The notes beneath the pieces are model-generated. The model did not search any database. It saw only the letters and a list, made by a program, of their open reading frames with translations, and was not told the DNA's origin. Of a DNA stretch of 13,365 bases, positions 12,850 to 13,365 are shown piece by piece. Source of the DNA: an uncultured Clostridia bacterium (GTDB lineage Bacteria > Bacillota > Clostridia > Christensenellales > Borkfalkiaceae); the NCBI GenBank assembly GCA_947589335.1, contig CANPZH010000028.1:1-13365 (forward strand), read 5' to 3'. A program made the position numbers and the translations under genes. Within the stretch, counting starts at the first letter, position 1, and each line of letters starts with the position of its first letter.

Positions 12850-13365
12850 ATGGCAAACGAAATGTTCAAGAAATACCATGCACGCATAGCCCGTGAAGGC
12901 TGGCTCAAGGCCCTTTTGTGCGGGCTTGTCATTGCCTGCGGCGTTTTGGCGCTCACGGAACTGATCAGCTGGTTCGTCGGGTTCAGGGCAGGACTCTGGA
13001 TCGGGATCGCGCTCTTCTTTGTCGCGGCGGGCGCAGGGACGCCGATGTTCTACTATTTCAAATTCCGTCCGACCACCAAGGAGATCGCAAAGCGCGTCGA
13101 CGAGCTCGGCCTCGAAGAGCGCGTCCTCACGATGGTGGAGTACGAAAACGACGATTCCTACATCGCGCAGAAACAGCGCGAAGATACGAAGAATGCGCTC
13201 GGAAGGGTGGACCATATGCTCCTCAAGATCGCGGTCTCCGTCTCCCTCATCGCGGCGGTGGCGGTCACGGGCGCAGTGGGGCTCGGCATGACGGCGGTGG
13301 ATTCCCTCCACTATGCGGGCGTCCTCCCGAGCGGGCTCGAACTGCTCTCCGGAGAGACGGTGCTC
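12850..13365 (+). CDS. Membrane protein of unknown function, N-terminal part (3' truncated by window)
   Basis: The reading frame is open from ATG 12850 to the window end (172 residues) with no stop. The start is well supported by AAAGGAG at 12836-12842, 7 bases upstream, and by the promoter at 12788-12817. Residues 1-18 are charged. Three hydrophobic segments follow near 19-42, 47-69 and 123-150. Between the second and third is a charged, helical stretch (about 70-122) containing KRVDELGLEERVLTMVEYE. This pattern of two N-terminal membrane helices, an A/KR-VD...L-ER...E segment and a third helix recalls large DUF4175-like membrane proteins. That is a weak resemblance from memory, and I do not assign a function. 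The extracytoplasmic part, if present, would lie downstream. Base composition matches the other genes. Confidence 0.82.
   Translation, partial: MANEMFKKYHARIAREGWLKALLCGLVIACGVLALTELISWFVGFRAGLWIGIALFFVAAGAGTPMFYYFKFRPTTKEIAKRVDELGLEERVLTMVEYENDDSYIAQKQREDTKNALGRVDHMLLKIAVSVSLIAAVAVTGAVGLGMTAVDSLHYAGVLPSGLELLSGETVL

Noticed and set aside
12417..12956. Minus-strand 179-residue open frame
   Set aside because: It overlaps the start, promoter and palindromes of the membrane protein gene and reads repeat DNA; no ribosome site.

Overview
The window is a GC-rich bacterial chromosome segment, most likely from a gut-type Clostridia (Firmicutes) species, possibly a Christensenellales-like lineage. That placement is an inference. 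It rests on the ParE-type TOPRIM motif DADQDG, a type III glutamine synthetase, a BspA-type leucine-rich repeat lipoprotein, a GH51 arabinofuranosidase, strong Shine-Dalgarno sites, sigma-70-like promoters with 17-18 bp spacers, and dispersed palindromic repeats of a kind familiar from gut Clostridia. No rRNA, transposase, phage gene or cas gene is visible.

Layout: (1) 2-3032, the 3' end of parE overlapping a complete parC (topoisomerase IV). (2) 3033-3911, a convergent intergenic region full of palindromic repeats, ending in an inverted partial copy of the neighbouring tRNA. (3) 3912-4093, a complete minus-strand tRNA-Pro(CGG) unit with promoter, encoded CCA and intrinsic terminator. (4) 4159-5973, a monocistronic Na/Pi-cotransporter-PhoU gene. 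(5) 5979-6235, a second repeat cluster. (6) 6299-8353, a GH51 alpha-L-arabinofuranosidase with an inverted repeat touching its promoter. (7) 8403-9572, a secreted leucine-rich repeat lipoprotein. (8) 9606-11844, type III glutamine synthetase with GATAT palindromes in its promoter region. (9) 11886-12600, a third repeat cluster. (10) 12611-13365, palindromes, a strong promoter and the start of a membrane protein that runs off the end.

The genes are mostly independent transcription units, each with its own promoter and several with their own terminator; only parE-parC is clearly an operon. Topics are housekeeping (DNA topology, tRNA, nitrogen assimilation), phosphate transport, arabinose-polysaccharide breakdown and the cell surface.

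The most unusual content is in the three repeat clusters. At least two dispersed families (called A and B here) occur only between a gene's end or terminator and the next promoter. Copies differ at paired positions while keeping the pairing, which suggests the folded form is what is maintained. A and B are joined by the same short junction at more than one place. Whether they are REP/MITE-like mobile DNA, structured RNA or both cannot be decided from this window.
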